Assembly: GCA_902500995.1 (NCBI GenBank)
Contig: CABVSR010000008.1
Coordinates: 62,001-126,000, forward strand
Origin: an uncultured Nitrospira sp.
GTDB taxonomy: Bacteria; Nitrospirota; Nitrospiria; Nitrospirales; Nitrospiraceae
DNA: 64,000 nt
Direction: 5' to 3'
Each line of letters begins with the position of its first letter. Position 1 is the stretch's first letter. A program made the position numbers and the translations under genes. Of the stretch, positions 1 to 7,500 are shown one piece after another. Under the pieces are notes generated by a model. The model worked only from the letters and a program-made list of their open reading frames with translations. It was not told the DNA's origin and made no database searches.

Positions 1-936
1 CGTCTGCCCATTCGTAAACTGCGCCATGACCCGCCCTTCTTTGTCGACGCTGATGCGGTCGAGCGTGCCGGAGGAATATCCGTTTTGCGTCTGGCTCTGC
101 ACGCCGGAGGCGGCGCCGAACTGCGTGAACGAGGCCAGGTTTACCGTGACGCTTTGCGGGGTGGTCGCTCCATTGGTGAACGCAGCGGTGATCGTCTGCG
201 TCCCGCCTGCCGTGACGGCGCCGCTCGCGTTAAACGTCATGTTGGTTTGCGCGGCGGCTGCGCCGCCGTCGATCTGCGAATACACGCCCCAGGCATTCGC
301 GGCGGTCTTCCGGAAATACAACTGCATTTGATGTGAATTGCCCAACGAGTCATAAAACGTCATGCCCGTTGAAAAGTTATATGACGTGGTATCGTTCACA
401 CTGAACGCGGTCGTCGGGGCCGTGGCGTTCGCATTCAGATTCCCGAGAATCGTCGCCGTGCTGGTGGTCTGCGGCGGGACCGCGCTCGAGGTCAAGGTGA
501 TGCCTCCGATCGTGCTGGTGATATTGCCGATCGTATCGGCCTGGTATCCTTGCAACAGCGCTCCGCTGGCATCAACCACCCGCCCCACACTGTCCACCTT
601 GAATTGCCCCGCCCTGGTGTAGAAATTCGAGCCCGACGCATTTCGCACGAGATAAAAGCCGTTTCCATCGACCGCCAAATCGAACGTGTTCCCGGTCGTG
701 GTCATCGAGCCCTGCGAGAAATTCGTCTGCACATCATTGAGGTAGACGCCGAGGCCGATCTGGTCGCTGCCGGCTCCGCCCGCCATGCTGGACGAAATCA
801 AATCCGAAAAGGTCGCCCGACTGGACTTAAATCCCGCCGTCCCCACGTTGGCGATGTTATTGCCGATGACACCCATGGCGTTCCCGTACGAACTCAATCC
901 GGTCACCGCGGTGAACATCGAAGTCAAAATGCCCAT
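1..936 (-). CDS. flgE: Flagellar hook protein FlgE, 3' end outside window
   Basis: FlgE polymerises into the flagellar hook, the flexible joint between rod and filament. The 312 codons visible begin MGILTSMFTAVTGLSSYG, then show the rod/hook N-terminal signature (NNIANVGTAGFKSSRATFSD, about residues 26-45), which forms the D0 coiled-coil region, and a Gly/Ala/Thr-rich D1/D2 region. The frame stays open to the window edge, so the C-terminal D0 helix is missing only because the window ends. A GGAGGAG ribosome site lies just before the ATG at 936. It follows flgD by 69 nt and is probably cotranscribed with fliK and flgD from the -24/-12 site at 2933-2948. Confidence 0.93.
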   Translation of the reverse strand, partial: MGILTSMFTAVTGLSSYGNAMGVIGNNIANVGTAGFKSSRATFSDLISSSMAGGAGSDQIGLGVYLNDVQTNFSQGSMTTTGNTFDLAVDGNGFYLVRNASGSNFYTRAGQFKVDSVGRVVDASGALLQGYQADTIGNITSTIGGITLTSSAVPPQTTSTATILGNLNANATAPTTAFSVNDTTSYNFSTGMTFYDSLGNSHQMQLYFRKTAANAWGVYSQIDGGAAAAQTNMTFNASGAVTAGGTQTITAAFTNGATTPQSVTVNLASFTQFGAASGVQSQTQNGYSSGTLDRISVDKEGRVMAQFTNGQT

Positions 937-1005
937 GATCTCTCCTCCTTGTTGCCTGGCTCTCTTATCTGCTTTTCAATCGTCCGCCGTTGGGGCCGAT
1001 CATCG

Positions 1006-1293
1006 TCATGCAGCCGCTGTCTTGTTAGTCTCCGTCGTCTTAGGTTGGGCGGACTCCTGGAGCGCGACACTTTTTTCCATCAGTGTCACCAGCTTGGACA
1101 TTTGCTCCAACTGGGAGAATTGGGCCGTCTGCGCGATGAACGCCTCATTTTCGAGCGGCTTCAGCGGGTCCTGATGTTGAAGTTGCGTCACCAAGAGTTT
1201 GAGGAAATCATCTTTGCCGAGCGGTCTGGGTCCGGTGGTCGTTGTCGATGCATCGGCTGAATTCGACTGGGTAATCACTTTGCTGATATCCAT
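1006..1293 (-). CDS. flgD: Hook-capping scaffold protein FlgD, minimal form (95 aa)
   Basis: FlgD caps the growing hook and helps FlgE subunits assemble. The 95 residues contain the conserved N-terminal segment ([20 protein letters not shown] at about 25-44, then the EFxxQxAQFS-type stretch and SQLEQM), which is the part that enters the hook channel. The protein stops soon after, with a Thr/Lys/Ala-rich tail, so the Tudor-like and Ig-like domains of the usual 200-plus-residue FlgD are absent. The ATG at 1293 has a GGGAGGA ribosome site and lies 12 nt after fliK. No frameshifted remnant of the missing part is visible: flgE starts 69 nt later. Family assignment is firm; a functional short form is inferred. 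Confidence 0.9.
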   Translation of the reverse strand: MDISKVITQSNSADASTTTTGPRPLGKDDFLKLLVTQLQHQDPLKPLENEAFIAQTAQFSQLEQMSKLVTLMEKSVALQESAQPKTTETNKTAAA

Positions 1294-1305
1294 AGGTCCT
1301 CCCTC

Positions 1306-2886
1306 TCAGGCAAACAGACTCACGCGTTCGTTGGATCTGGCACCAGCCTCTCCCCTCGCCGCGCGCTCCTCTTCTCGTGGCGAGCCCTGGGACTGGTTCG
1401 TGGACGGCGTGCGGCCCTGCTGCTGTTGCTGCTGAAACAGCCAGGCGTTGTCTCCGCGCCCCTGTTGTTGATCGACCGTCACCCGTAACATGCCCATCTC
1501 CAGGCCGGTCGTCCGCAGCGACGATTCCAATGTTTGTCCTTGTTGCAACAAGCCCTGCCCCAATTCCCCATGTTCCGTCCGGATATGCGCATGCACGGTT
1601 TGGTCGCTCATCATGACCCGGACACGTAACGCCCCCATGTCCAGCGGATCCAAATCCAGCGTGACGCTCTGTGAAACGGGAGCCATCTCACGCATCTCCC
1701 CCAGCCGTTCGGATTCGGACGCGCGCAGCACCGCGGTTGCCTGGCCTGACTCGCCGCGCCCGAACGAGCCCTCGCTCGCGGCCGGCGCCGATGGAGTCAC
1801 GCCATTCATCCGTTCCAGGAATGCCGGCCGAGGGTTCTGGTCAATGATTGGGGACTGGTTCGGCAGGGAACGGTCGCCTTCCGCGGACGAATCGGAAAAA
1901 CTTTGTCCGCCCTGTTCCATGAAACGTTCTGCACCGGTCCCTGTTTGGCCTTCGCTCACCGACGTTCCCTGCGCAAGCGCATCGAGAATGGCCGAACGGT
2001 CTGGCTGATCGAACTGACCCTGCTCTGCTTGGCGAGGCTCTTGTTTGACGACAGTCATGGCAGCCAGTGCGGGATTCGGCCGATCCTGTTCAGTGCGTGC
2101 CTCTGCGCGGGCTTCATTTGGGTCTGCCATGTGCCCTTCCGAGCCGGACGTTCGACCTGCATCGGGTAAGATGGCCACGCCGTCCGCCTGCACGGTCTTT
2201 TGCGCAACCGCTTCAGTCTGTGACGTATCCTTGCCTGCTTCCGTTATGGATCCTGATTCGCTCGTTGGAAGTTCCTTGGCAGTCATATCAGCAGCCGGGG
2301 CGGAAGCGACAACAGAAGAAGCCGGGAGAGAGTTCTGTCCCGACTGATGCAACGGACTTGTCGTGATGGCATTGACGGCAGCCTCAGAGTCATGCGCGTC
2401 AGTCTCCGCTTCGGGATGCGGCTCTTCCACGGGCGCCGCCGGAGCGGCCGGCACCATCGTTGCGGCGAGCACAATCTCCTGCGGTAACGCAGCCTGTTCA
2501 GAACTGTCCTGTTGCGATTGCGGAGCGGCGTCCTGGTCTTCGGACTTTCCGGTAGACGGCTGCGCCTTCCCGCCGGAGCATTCGCTGCAATCCAAGATCC
2601 GTTCTTCCGAGTCACATCCCGTAGATCTCTCCGACGGTTGGCCCGATGACTCCGTGGTAGAAGGAGCCGCGGACCGCGACTGAACTTTCGGGGCGGCCCC
2701 TTTGTTCACCGAGGGTGTCTCATGGGTGTGCCGCATCTGTCGGGCTTCTGCTCGGCCGAGGTACGATTCAAAGTTCCGCGAGGGTTCCGCGCCTTGGAAT
2801 GCCGGCTGGCGATCCCTCGCATCCTGAACCGCCGGCGCCTGGTGACCGGGAAACGCGTTGAAGAGTGGTTGCATATCAGTGGCCAT
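1306..2886 (-). CDS. fliK: Flagellar hook-length control protein FliK
   Basis: FliK is a secreted molecular ruler that sets hook length and switches export from hook to filament substrates. The protein is 526 aa with a long low-complexity Ala/Glu/Gln/Ser-rich N-terminal region and a C-terminal Flg_hook-type domain (roughly residues 385-485, including VTLDLDPLDMGALRVRVMMS and the later LRVTVDQQQ stretch). A short glutamine run follows, encoded by CAG/CTG-type repeats near 1420-1440. A TTG 36 nt upstream (2922) would also open the frame, but it has no ribosome site and falls at the predicted transcription start of the sigma-54-like site, so the ATG at 2886 behind AGGCAGGGAAGAT is preferred. flgD and flgE follow closely. 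Confidence 0.88.
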   Translation of the reverse strand: MATDMQPLFNAFPGHQAPAVQDARDRQPAFQGAEPSRNFESYLGRAEARQMRHTHETPSVNKGAAPKVQSRSAAPSTTESSGQPSERSTGCDSEERILDCSECSGGKAQPSTGKSEDQDAAPQSQQDSSEQAALPQEIVLAATMVPAAPAAPVEEPHPEAETDAHDSEAAVNAITTSPLHQSGQNSLPASSVVASAPAADMTAKELPTSESGSITEAGKDTSQTEAVAQKTVQADGVAILPDAGRTSGSEGHMADPNEARAEARTEQDRPNPALAAMTVVKQEPRQAEQGQFDQPDRSAILDALAQGTSVSEGQTGTGAERFMEQGGQSFSDSSAEGDRSLPNQSPIIDQNPRPAFLERMNGVTPSAPAASEGSFGRGESGQATAVLRASESERLGEMREMAPVSQSVTLDLDPLDMGALRVRVMMSDQTVHAHIRTEHGELGQGLLQQGQTLESSLRTTGLEMGMLRVTVDQQQGRGDNAWLFQQQQQQGRTPSTNQSQGSPREEERAARGEAGARSNERVSLFA

Positions 2887-2932
2887 ATCTTCCCTGCCTG
2901 TGACGTATTCGTGAATCGACAAGGCACACTAT

Positions 2933-2948
2933 TACAAAGGCCGTGCCA
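2933..2948 (-). promoter_or_regulatory. Candidate sigma-54 (-24/-12) promoter for fliK-flgD-flgE
   Basis: The minus strand reads TGGCACGGCCTTTGTA. The -24 half TGGCACG matches the sigma-54 consensus exactly; the -12 half is TTGTA instead of TTGCA, with correct spacing. The predicted start near 2922 leaves a leader of about 36 nt before the fliK ATG. It sits in the 195-nt gap after motE, the only sizeable gap in this part of the locus. Confidence 0.6.
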
Positions 2949-3080
2949 TGCGGATGGCGCGGGAAAATGCCCTCTGACGCGGGGTTTTGCGACGAACGCG
3001 GGGACAGGGATTTGCGAGACGGAAATTTCTGCAGGTGGAGACGGCAAAAGCTGCCGGAAACAGAGGCGTGAGACGAACGG

Positions 3081-3713
3081 CTAGGGAATGGTCAGCAACT
3101 GTTCGGTCAACCGGGCTGCGCGTTCCGGCTTCACCTCCGCGAGAATGGCTCCCGCGGATTTTCCTTTGAGCAACCGGAGGACTTCGAGCGCCTTGCGTTC
3201 GGGCATGCGTTCCAGCCTGGCTGCGGCTTCTTCGGCGGGCATGGCTTCGTAGATCTTGGCAAGTTGGGCTTGATTGACGTTGACGGCGGGAGCGGTCTTG
3301 GCCGGTGATTTCGCCCGTTCGGCCTCGCCTCCCCCCTTGGCCTGAGCCGCCTGGCGGCGCTTCTTTTCCGCCTCGACCGCCTGTTCATGCCGCGTCACAA
3401 TCTGCTCCAGCTCCGCCTTCAATTCCAGGAGATGCGTCTCCGATCCGCGCACGGCCGCCTCGCGCTTGTCCAACAGCCGCTTGCGCTGCTCCAACATGTC
3501 GAAGATTTCCCGTGGTGCGCTGATAGCCGGCCCATGCACATCCTTCTTCACGCTCTCCGGTTTTACCTCCTCCTTCGGTGCCCCCGCAGCCGGTGCCGGT
3601 TCTTCTGCTGCCTGGACCGGTCCGGCAAGTACGAGCAGGAGCGCGGTGGAGAAGAGCCCTGCCGCCACGCCGGCAGGCAAACCATGCAGATTGCGGCTTC
3701 CGGTCTGAGTCAT
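3081..3713 (-). CDS. motE: MotE-type flagellar protein (MgtE-N-like domain)
   Basis: The protein is 210 aa. Residues about 13-36 form a hydrophobic segment ending AGPVQAA (signal anchor or signal peptide). Residues about 68-140 are a charged coiled coil rich in Glu, Lys and Arg. The C-terminal 60 residues (QLAKIYEAMPAEEAAARLER and the following LRLLKGKSAGAILAEV stretch) match the MgtE-intracellular-N-like fold used by MotE proteins. MotE is described as a periplasmic partner of the stator or MotC in some bacteria and is commonly encoded beside fliJ. Its ATG overlaps the fliJ stop (ATGA, 3710-3713), implying coupled translation. The exact role here is inferred from the fold and position. Confidence 0.75.
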   Translation of the reverse strand: MTQTGSRNLHGLPAGVAAGLFSTALLLVLAGPVQAAEEPAPAAGAPKEEVKPESVKKDVHGPAISAPREIFDMLEQRKRLLDKREAAVRGSETHLLELKAELEQIVTRHEQAVEAEKKRRQAAQAKGGGEAERAKSPAKTAPAVNVNQAQLAKIYEAMPAEEAAARLERMPERKALEVLRLLKGKSAGAILAEVKPERAARLTEQLLTIP

Positions 3714-4150
3714 GACCGTTCTCCCTTTTGCAATGGACTGCGCCGCCAGGCGCGTTCATCGAGCAGTTGTTGATCCTGGCGTTCGCGGCGGCGCCGCAGT
3801 TCGAGCGCAGCGCGGGTTGCGAGGAGATCCAGTTTTTTACGGTATTGCATGGCTTCCAGCAGTTCGCCGCGCTTCTGTTCCATCCTGCCCTGCTCCGCCG
3901 CCAGCGCCTGCTCCAAATGTTTCCGCGTGGCGATGGCTTGGTCCATCTGGTCGAGGAGGTGATACGCCTGATCCACCGTGCTTCCCTCGCGAACCTGAAG
4001 GAGATACCGGTCGGCCTTCTCTTGCGCCTGCGCTTCCAGCTGCTTCATCCGATTCACCGTCTGCTGCAGGGCATGACCGAGTTCCGCCAGTTCCAATTTT
4101 GCGACTTCTTCAAGCTGCACCGCATAGGTCCGCAGCACGGTCGGATTCAT
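3710..4150 (-). CDS. fliJ: Flagellar export chaperone/stalk protein FliJ
   Basis: FliJ is the small coiled-coil protein that sits in the centre of the FliI hexamer and links the export ATPase to the FlhA gate. The 146 residues are almost entirely charged helix (for example LEEVAKLELAELGHALQQTV and the RRRRERQDQQLLDERAWRR end), as in FliJ/YscO proteins, which are poorly conserved in sequence but constant in size and position. It lies directly between fliI and motE; its ATG overlaps the fliI stop (ATGA at 4147-4150). Identification rests on length, coiled-coil character and context. Confidence 0.82.
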   Translation of the reverse strand: MNPTVLRTYAVQLEEVAKLELAELGHALQQTVNRMKQLEAQAQEKADRYLLQVREGSTVDQAYHLLDQMDQAIATRKHLEQALAAEQGRMEQKRGELLEAMQYRKKLDLLATRAALELRRRRERQDQQLLDERAWRRSPLQKGERS

Positions 4151-5460
4151 TGAATCGTCCCTGCCAGCGTCATGAGCGCGTCGATGGATTGCGGAAACCC
4201 GACCGCCTGCTTGGTTTCCTGCCGGAGGAACGCGGTGATGCCGTCATGGGCGGAGACGGCTTTATCGAGTTCTTTGCTTGTGCCGGGCTTGTAGGCGCCG
4301 AGGGTGATCAAATCTTCGGAACGCCGATAGAGCGCCGTCCGCTCCAGCACCAGACGCGCGGCGGCATAATGGGCTGGCGTCACGATGTCGCGCATCACAC
4401 GGCTTGTGCTCTGAAGAATATCGATAGCGGGGAAATGATTCCGAGCGGCGAGTTCCCGCGACAAGACGATATGCCCGTCGAGAATGGACCGGACGGCATC
4501 CGCGACCGGATCGTTGAGATCGTCGCCGTCGACCAGCACCGTGTACAGTCCGGTAATGCTGCCGCCGCTTTGCGCCGGCCCGACCCGCTCCAGCAGTTTC
4601 GGCAACACGGCAAACACGGACGGCGTGTAGCCTTTCGTCGTCGGCGGCTCGCCGATGGCCAATCCGACTTCACGCTGGCTGTAGGCTAACCGCGAGAGTG
4701 AGTCCATCATGAGCAGAACATGCTTGCCGCAGTCCCGAAAGTATTCCGCGATCGCCGTCGCGACCAACGCGCCTCGAATGCGCACCAGCGGAGGCTGGTC
4801 GGAGGTTGCCACGACGACGATGGACCGAGCCCTCGCTTCAGGCGTGAGATCGCGCTCCAGAAACTCTTTGACTTCCCGGCCCCGTTCGCCGACCAGGGCA
4901 ATGACCCGGACATCTGCCTGCGTATAGCGGCTGATCATGCCCAGGAGCACGCTTTTTCCCACGCCGGACCCGGCGAAAACCCCGATTTTTTGCCCCTGGC
5001 CGCACGTCAGCAGCGCGTTGATGGCGCGGATGCCAAGATCGACCGGCTGCGTAATTCTGGCCCGATGCAAGGGATTCAGCGGCGGCGCGTATAAAGGAAC
5101 CCGCACCTCGGTGCGGAGGGGCGGAAGTCCGTCCAGCGGATGCCCGAGGCCATCGAAGATCCGGCCCAGCATCTGCGGGCCGACGGGCACGGACGCAACA
5201 TGGCCCTTCATCACCACGCGACTACCCGGCCCGATGCCCTGCATTTCACCTAACGGCATCAACAACACGCGATCTTCCCGGAACCCCACGACCTCCGCCA
5301 TGACGGCTCCGTGGCCGCCCTCACGGGTGATTTCGCAGACCTCCCCGACGGACGTAAACGGCCCCGAGGCTTCAATGACGATGCCGACGGCCTGCGCGAC
5401 CCGGCCCGTGACCGACAGGGGCTCGACATGCTCCAACCGTTCGCTAAGCTTCACCGGCAT
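4147..5460 (-). CDS. fliI: Flagellum-specific ATPase FliI
   Basis: FliI is the hexameric ATPase of the flagellar type III export apparatus, related to F1-ATPase beta, and acts at the cytoplasmic base of the basal body. The protein is 437 aa, normal for the family. It shows an N-terminal beta-barrel domain, Walker A at about 163-170 (AGSGVGKS), the LVGERGREVKEFLE stretch, Walker B (LLMMDSLSRLAYSQREV) and the LPKLLERVGP region. It overlaps the end of the receiver-FliH gene by 17 nt. The direct fliH-fliI adjacency is the usual arrangement and supports the identity of the fused upstream gene. Confidence 0.97.
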   Translation of the reverse strand: MPVKLSERLEHVEPLSVTGRVAQAVGIVIEASGPFTSVGEVCEITREGGHGAVMAEVVGFREDRVLLMPLGEMQGIGPGSRVVMKGHVASVPVGPQMLGRIFDGLGHPLDGLPPLRTEVRVPLYAPPLNPLHRARITQPVDLGIRAINALLTCGQGQKIGVFAGSGVGKSVLLGMISRYTQADVRVIALVGERGREVKEFLERDLTPEARARSIVVVATSDQPPLVRIRGALVATAIAEYFRDCGKHVLLMMDSLSRLAYSQREVGLAIGEPPTTKGYTPSVFAVLPKLLERVGPAQSGGSITGLYTVLVDGDDLNDPVADAVRSILDGHIVLSRELAARNHFPAIDILQSTSRVMRDIVTPAHYAAARLVLERTALYRRSEDLITLGAYKPGTSKELDKAVSAHDGITAFLRQETKQAVGFPQSIDALMTLAGTIQ

Positions 5461-6493
5461 CCCGCTTTCTCAAGGCTTCGCCCAGCCGCAACAATTGCGT
5501 GTCCAGGGTCGCATCGATCAAGAGGCTTTGCGCCTGGACGAGGCAGCCGCCGGGACTGATCGCAGGGTCCGTCTCGAATTTTAAGGTCAAGAGTCCGTGC
5601 GGCGTCTGGCTCAAGGCGGTTCGCGCCGTTTCGAGCACGGCGAGATCCGACGGGTGCACGCGCACGCGGACGAGGCCGCTTTCGTGCAGGTGGGTGAGTG
5701 CGCTTCGAACTTGCGCTACGATCAAGTCGCGTTTGTCCGTGACGGCGTCCCGCACGACCTTGTGGGCAATCATGAAGGAGAGCGACGTAATTTCCTCTTC
5801 GATGGTCTCATGCAGGCTTTGCCAGGTTTCCTCCAGCCTCCCCATCAGCGCCGCCACGAGGTTGTGCTCCCGTTGCCGCGCCGCCGCCAGCCTGTCGGTC
5901 GAACGCTTTTCCCCTTCCGCCACGCCCCGCTCGAACTCGGTCAGATCCTGGGTGCCGAAGGGCCGATTGCCGCGGCTGAAGTCGGCCAGCGGCACCGGAC
6001 GCAGTTGAATGTTGCCGGAGCGAATCAAGGTGCGGGTGAGCACCGTATTTTCCTGCCGCAGCCGGTAGAGCTCCAGCAGTCTGGACACTGCCAGCCGGAC
6101 CAGCTCGACCTGAAACGGTTTGGTCAGGAAATCCGCCGCCCCCGATTTCATCGCCCGGACTGCCAGCTCGATGTTGCCGTGCCCGGTCATCACGATGCCC
6201 AGGAGGCGATTATCGATGTCGAGCGCCTGCTGCAAAAAGGCGATGCCATCGGCGCCGCCGAGTTGCACATCGACGATGACGACGGCGACGGAGCGGGTGC
6301 GAAGATGATTCAGCGCTTCCGGGACCGAACCGGCTGTGAGAACGGGATGGCCGGTCGCCTCCAGCATCTCGGTCAGCAACAGGCAGATCGACGGTTCGTC
6401 ATCGACGATCAGCACGGCCCGCGGCGCCAACTCCTTCTCCGGCTCGGCCGACGTCCCTGCCGAAACGTCCGTGCTCACGGCAGCGCGTCCCAT
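5444..6493 (-). CDS. fliH: Fusion of response-regulator receiver domain and flagellar export protein FliH
   Basis: FliH dimers bind FliI, restrain its ATPase and tether it to the C-ring. Here 349 residues carry two parts. Residues about 25-145 are a complete CheY-like receiver: acidic pair D31/D32, phospho-acceptor D75 (VVIVDVQLGG), T103 (MTGHG) and K125 (LTKPF). Residues about 185-349 are FliH: a charged helix, then the conserved end (VRVRVHPSDL at 275-284, DPAISPGGC at 309-317, IDATLDTQLLRL at 326-337). A linker joins them in one frame, with no stop or frameshift visible. The ATG directly follows the fliG stop and has a GGAGGCGAGGAG ribosome site. Ordinary FliH is about 230 aa with no receiver. 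Control of export by phosphorylation is inference. Confidence 0.9.
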   Translation of the reverse strand: MGRAAVSTDVSAGTSAEPEKELAPRAVLIVDDEPSICLLLTEMLEATGHPVLTAGSVPEALNHLRTRSVAVVIVDVQLGGADGIAFLQQALDIDNRLLGIVMTGHGNIELAVRAMKSGAADFLTKPFQVELVRLAVSRLLELYRLRQENTVLTRTLIRSGNIQLRPVPLADFSRGNRPFGTQDLTEFERGVAEGEKRSTDRLAAARQREHNLVAALMGRLEETWQSLHETIEEEITSLSFMIAHKVVRDAVTDKRDLIVAQVRSALTHLHESGLVRVRVHPSDLAVLETARTALSQTPHGLLTLKFETDPAISPGGCLVQAQSLLIDATLDTQLLRLGEALRKRDAGEA

Positions 6494-7489
6494 TTACAAT
6501 AACTCCTCGCCTCCGCCGCCGCCGATCACGATACGACCTTCCTCCTCCAGCTTGCGGCAGACCTTGAGAATGTTCTGTTGCGCCTTTTCGACATCCGACA
6601 CTTTCACCGGCCCGCGAGTCTCCATGTCCTCCTTGAGCATTTCCGCCGCCCGGCTGGACATGTTCTTGAGGAACTTCTCTTTGATTTCCGGTGTCGCGCC
6701 CCGCAAGGCGATCGGCAGGTCTTCCTTGCTGATTTCCTTCATGAGCTCCTGCATTCCGCGCGAATCCAGGTCGACCAGGTCGTCGAAGACAAACATCAAT
6801 GCTCGGATGCTCTCCGCCAGGGCCTGGTCGCGTTCGGTGATCTTGGCCATAATTGCGCCTTCGGTGTTCTTATCGACGCGGGTCAGAATATCGGCCATCA
6901 ACTCCGCGCCGCCGACCGACATGCTCGACATGCCCATCGAAGCCGACAGAATATCCTGCAAACTTTCACTCAGCTCCGCCAGGACTTCAGGCTGGACTTC
7001 TTGCATCGTCGCGAGCCGCAGGGACACGTCCGCATGCAGATGCACCGGCAGGAGCGCCAGCACAGCGCCGGCCTGTTCGGCTTCCATCTGCCCGAGGCAG
7101 ACCGCGATGGTCTGCGGATGTTCAACCTTGAGGATCTGCGCGACCGTGCGGGCGTCGACCCATTTCAACGCGTCGATGCCCGGATAGGTCTTGGTGTTGA
7201 GGGATTCCATCATGCGCGCCGCCTTTTCCGGCCCCAGCGCCTTTTTCAGGATGGCTTCCATGAATTCCCGCCCTTCGAATTGCACCTCGCCGGAGGAACT
7301 CGCCTGTTCGAATTCCGCGATCACGCTGTCTTCTTCCTGCTTGGTGATATTCGCCGTCTCCTTCATGAACGTCCCGAGCTTGCGAATATCCTTCGGGTCA
7401 AGCGTTTTCATGACTGCGGCCGCGGCCTCCTCGCCGATCGCGCGGAGCAGGATGGCGGCTTTTTGCGCGCCGCTGAGTTCTTTGTTCAT
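6494..7489 (-). CDS. fliG: Flagellar motor switch protein FliG
   Basis: FliG forms the rotor ring that contacts FliF, FliM and the stator, and generates torque. The 331 residues are the normal length. Visible family features are the N-terminal GAQKAAILLRAIGEEAAAAV, the middle-domain EHPQTIAVCLGQM motif (EHPQT signature), and the C-terminal charged torque helix region (LMFVFDDLVDLDSRGMQELM, then KEDLPIALRGA). The C-terminus has a short polyglycine tract (IGGGGGEELL). It starts 11 nt after fliF and abuts the receiver-FliH gene with no gap. Confidence 0.97.
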   Translation of the reverse strand: MNKELSGAQKAAILLRAIGEEAAAAVMKTLDPKDIRKLGTFMKETANITKQEEDSVIAEFEQASSSGEVQFEGREFMEAILKKALGPEKAARMMESLNTKTYPGIDALKWVDARTVAQILKVEHPQTIAVCLGQMEAEQAGAVLALLPVHLHADVSLRLATMQEVQPEVLAELSESLQDILSASMGMSSMSVGGAELMADILTRVDKNTEGAIMAKITERDQALAESIRALMFVFDDLVDLDSRGMQELMKEISKEDLPIALRGATPEIKEKFLKNMSSRAAEMLKEDMETRGPVKVSDVEKAQQNILKVCRKLEEEGRIVIGGGGGEELL

Positions 7490-7500
7490 GCCCGCATCCC

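Noticed and set aside
1420-1440. CAG/CTG-type repeat in fliK
   Set aside because: It encodes a short glutamine run in a low-complexity region and is not long enough to suggest phase variation.
2922-2922. TTG as an alternative start for fliK
   Set aside because: No ribosome site and located at the predicted sigma-54 transcription start; the ATG at 2886 has a good site.
3712-4689. A 325-codon plus-strand frame over fliJ/fliI
   Set aside because: Lies antisense to genes with clear flagellar motifs; low-complexity Arg/Pro/Gly-rich translation.
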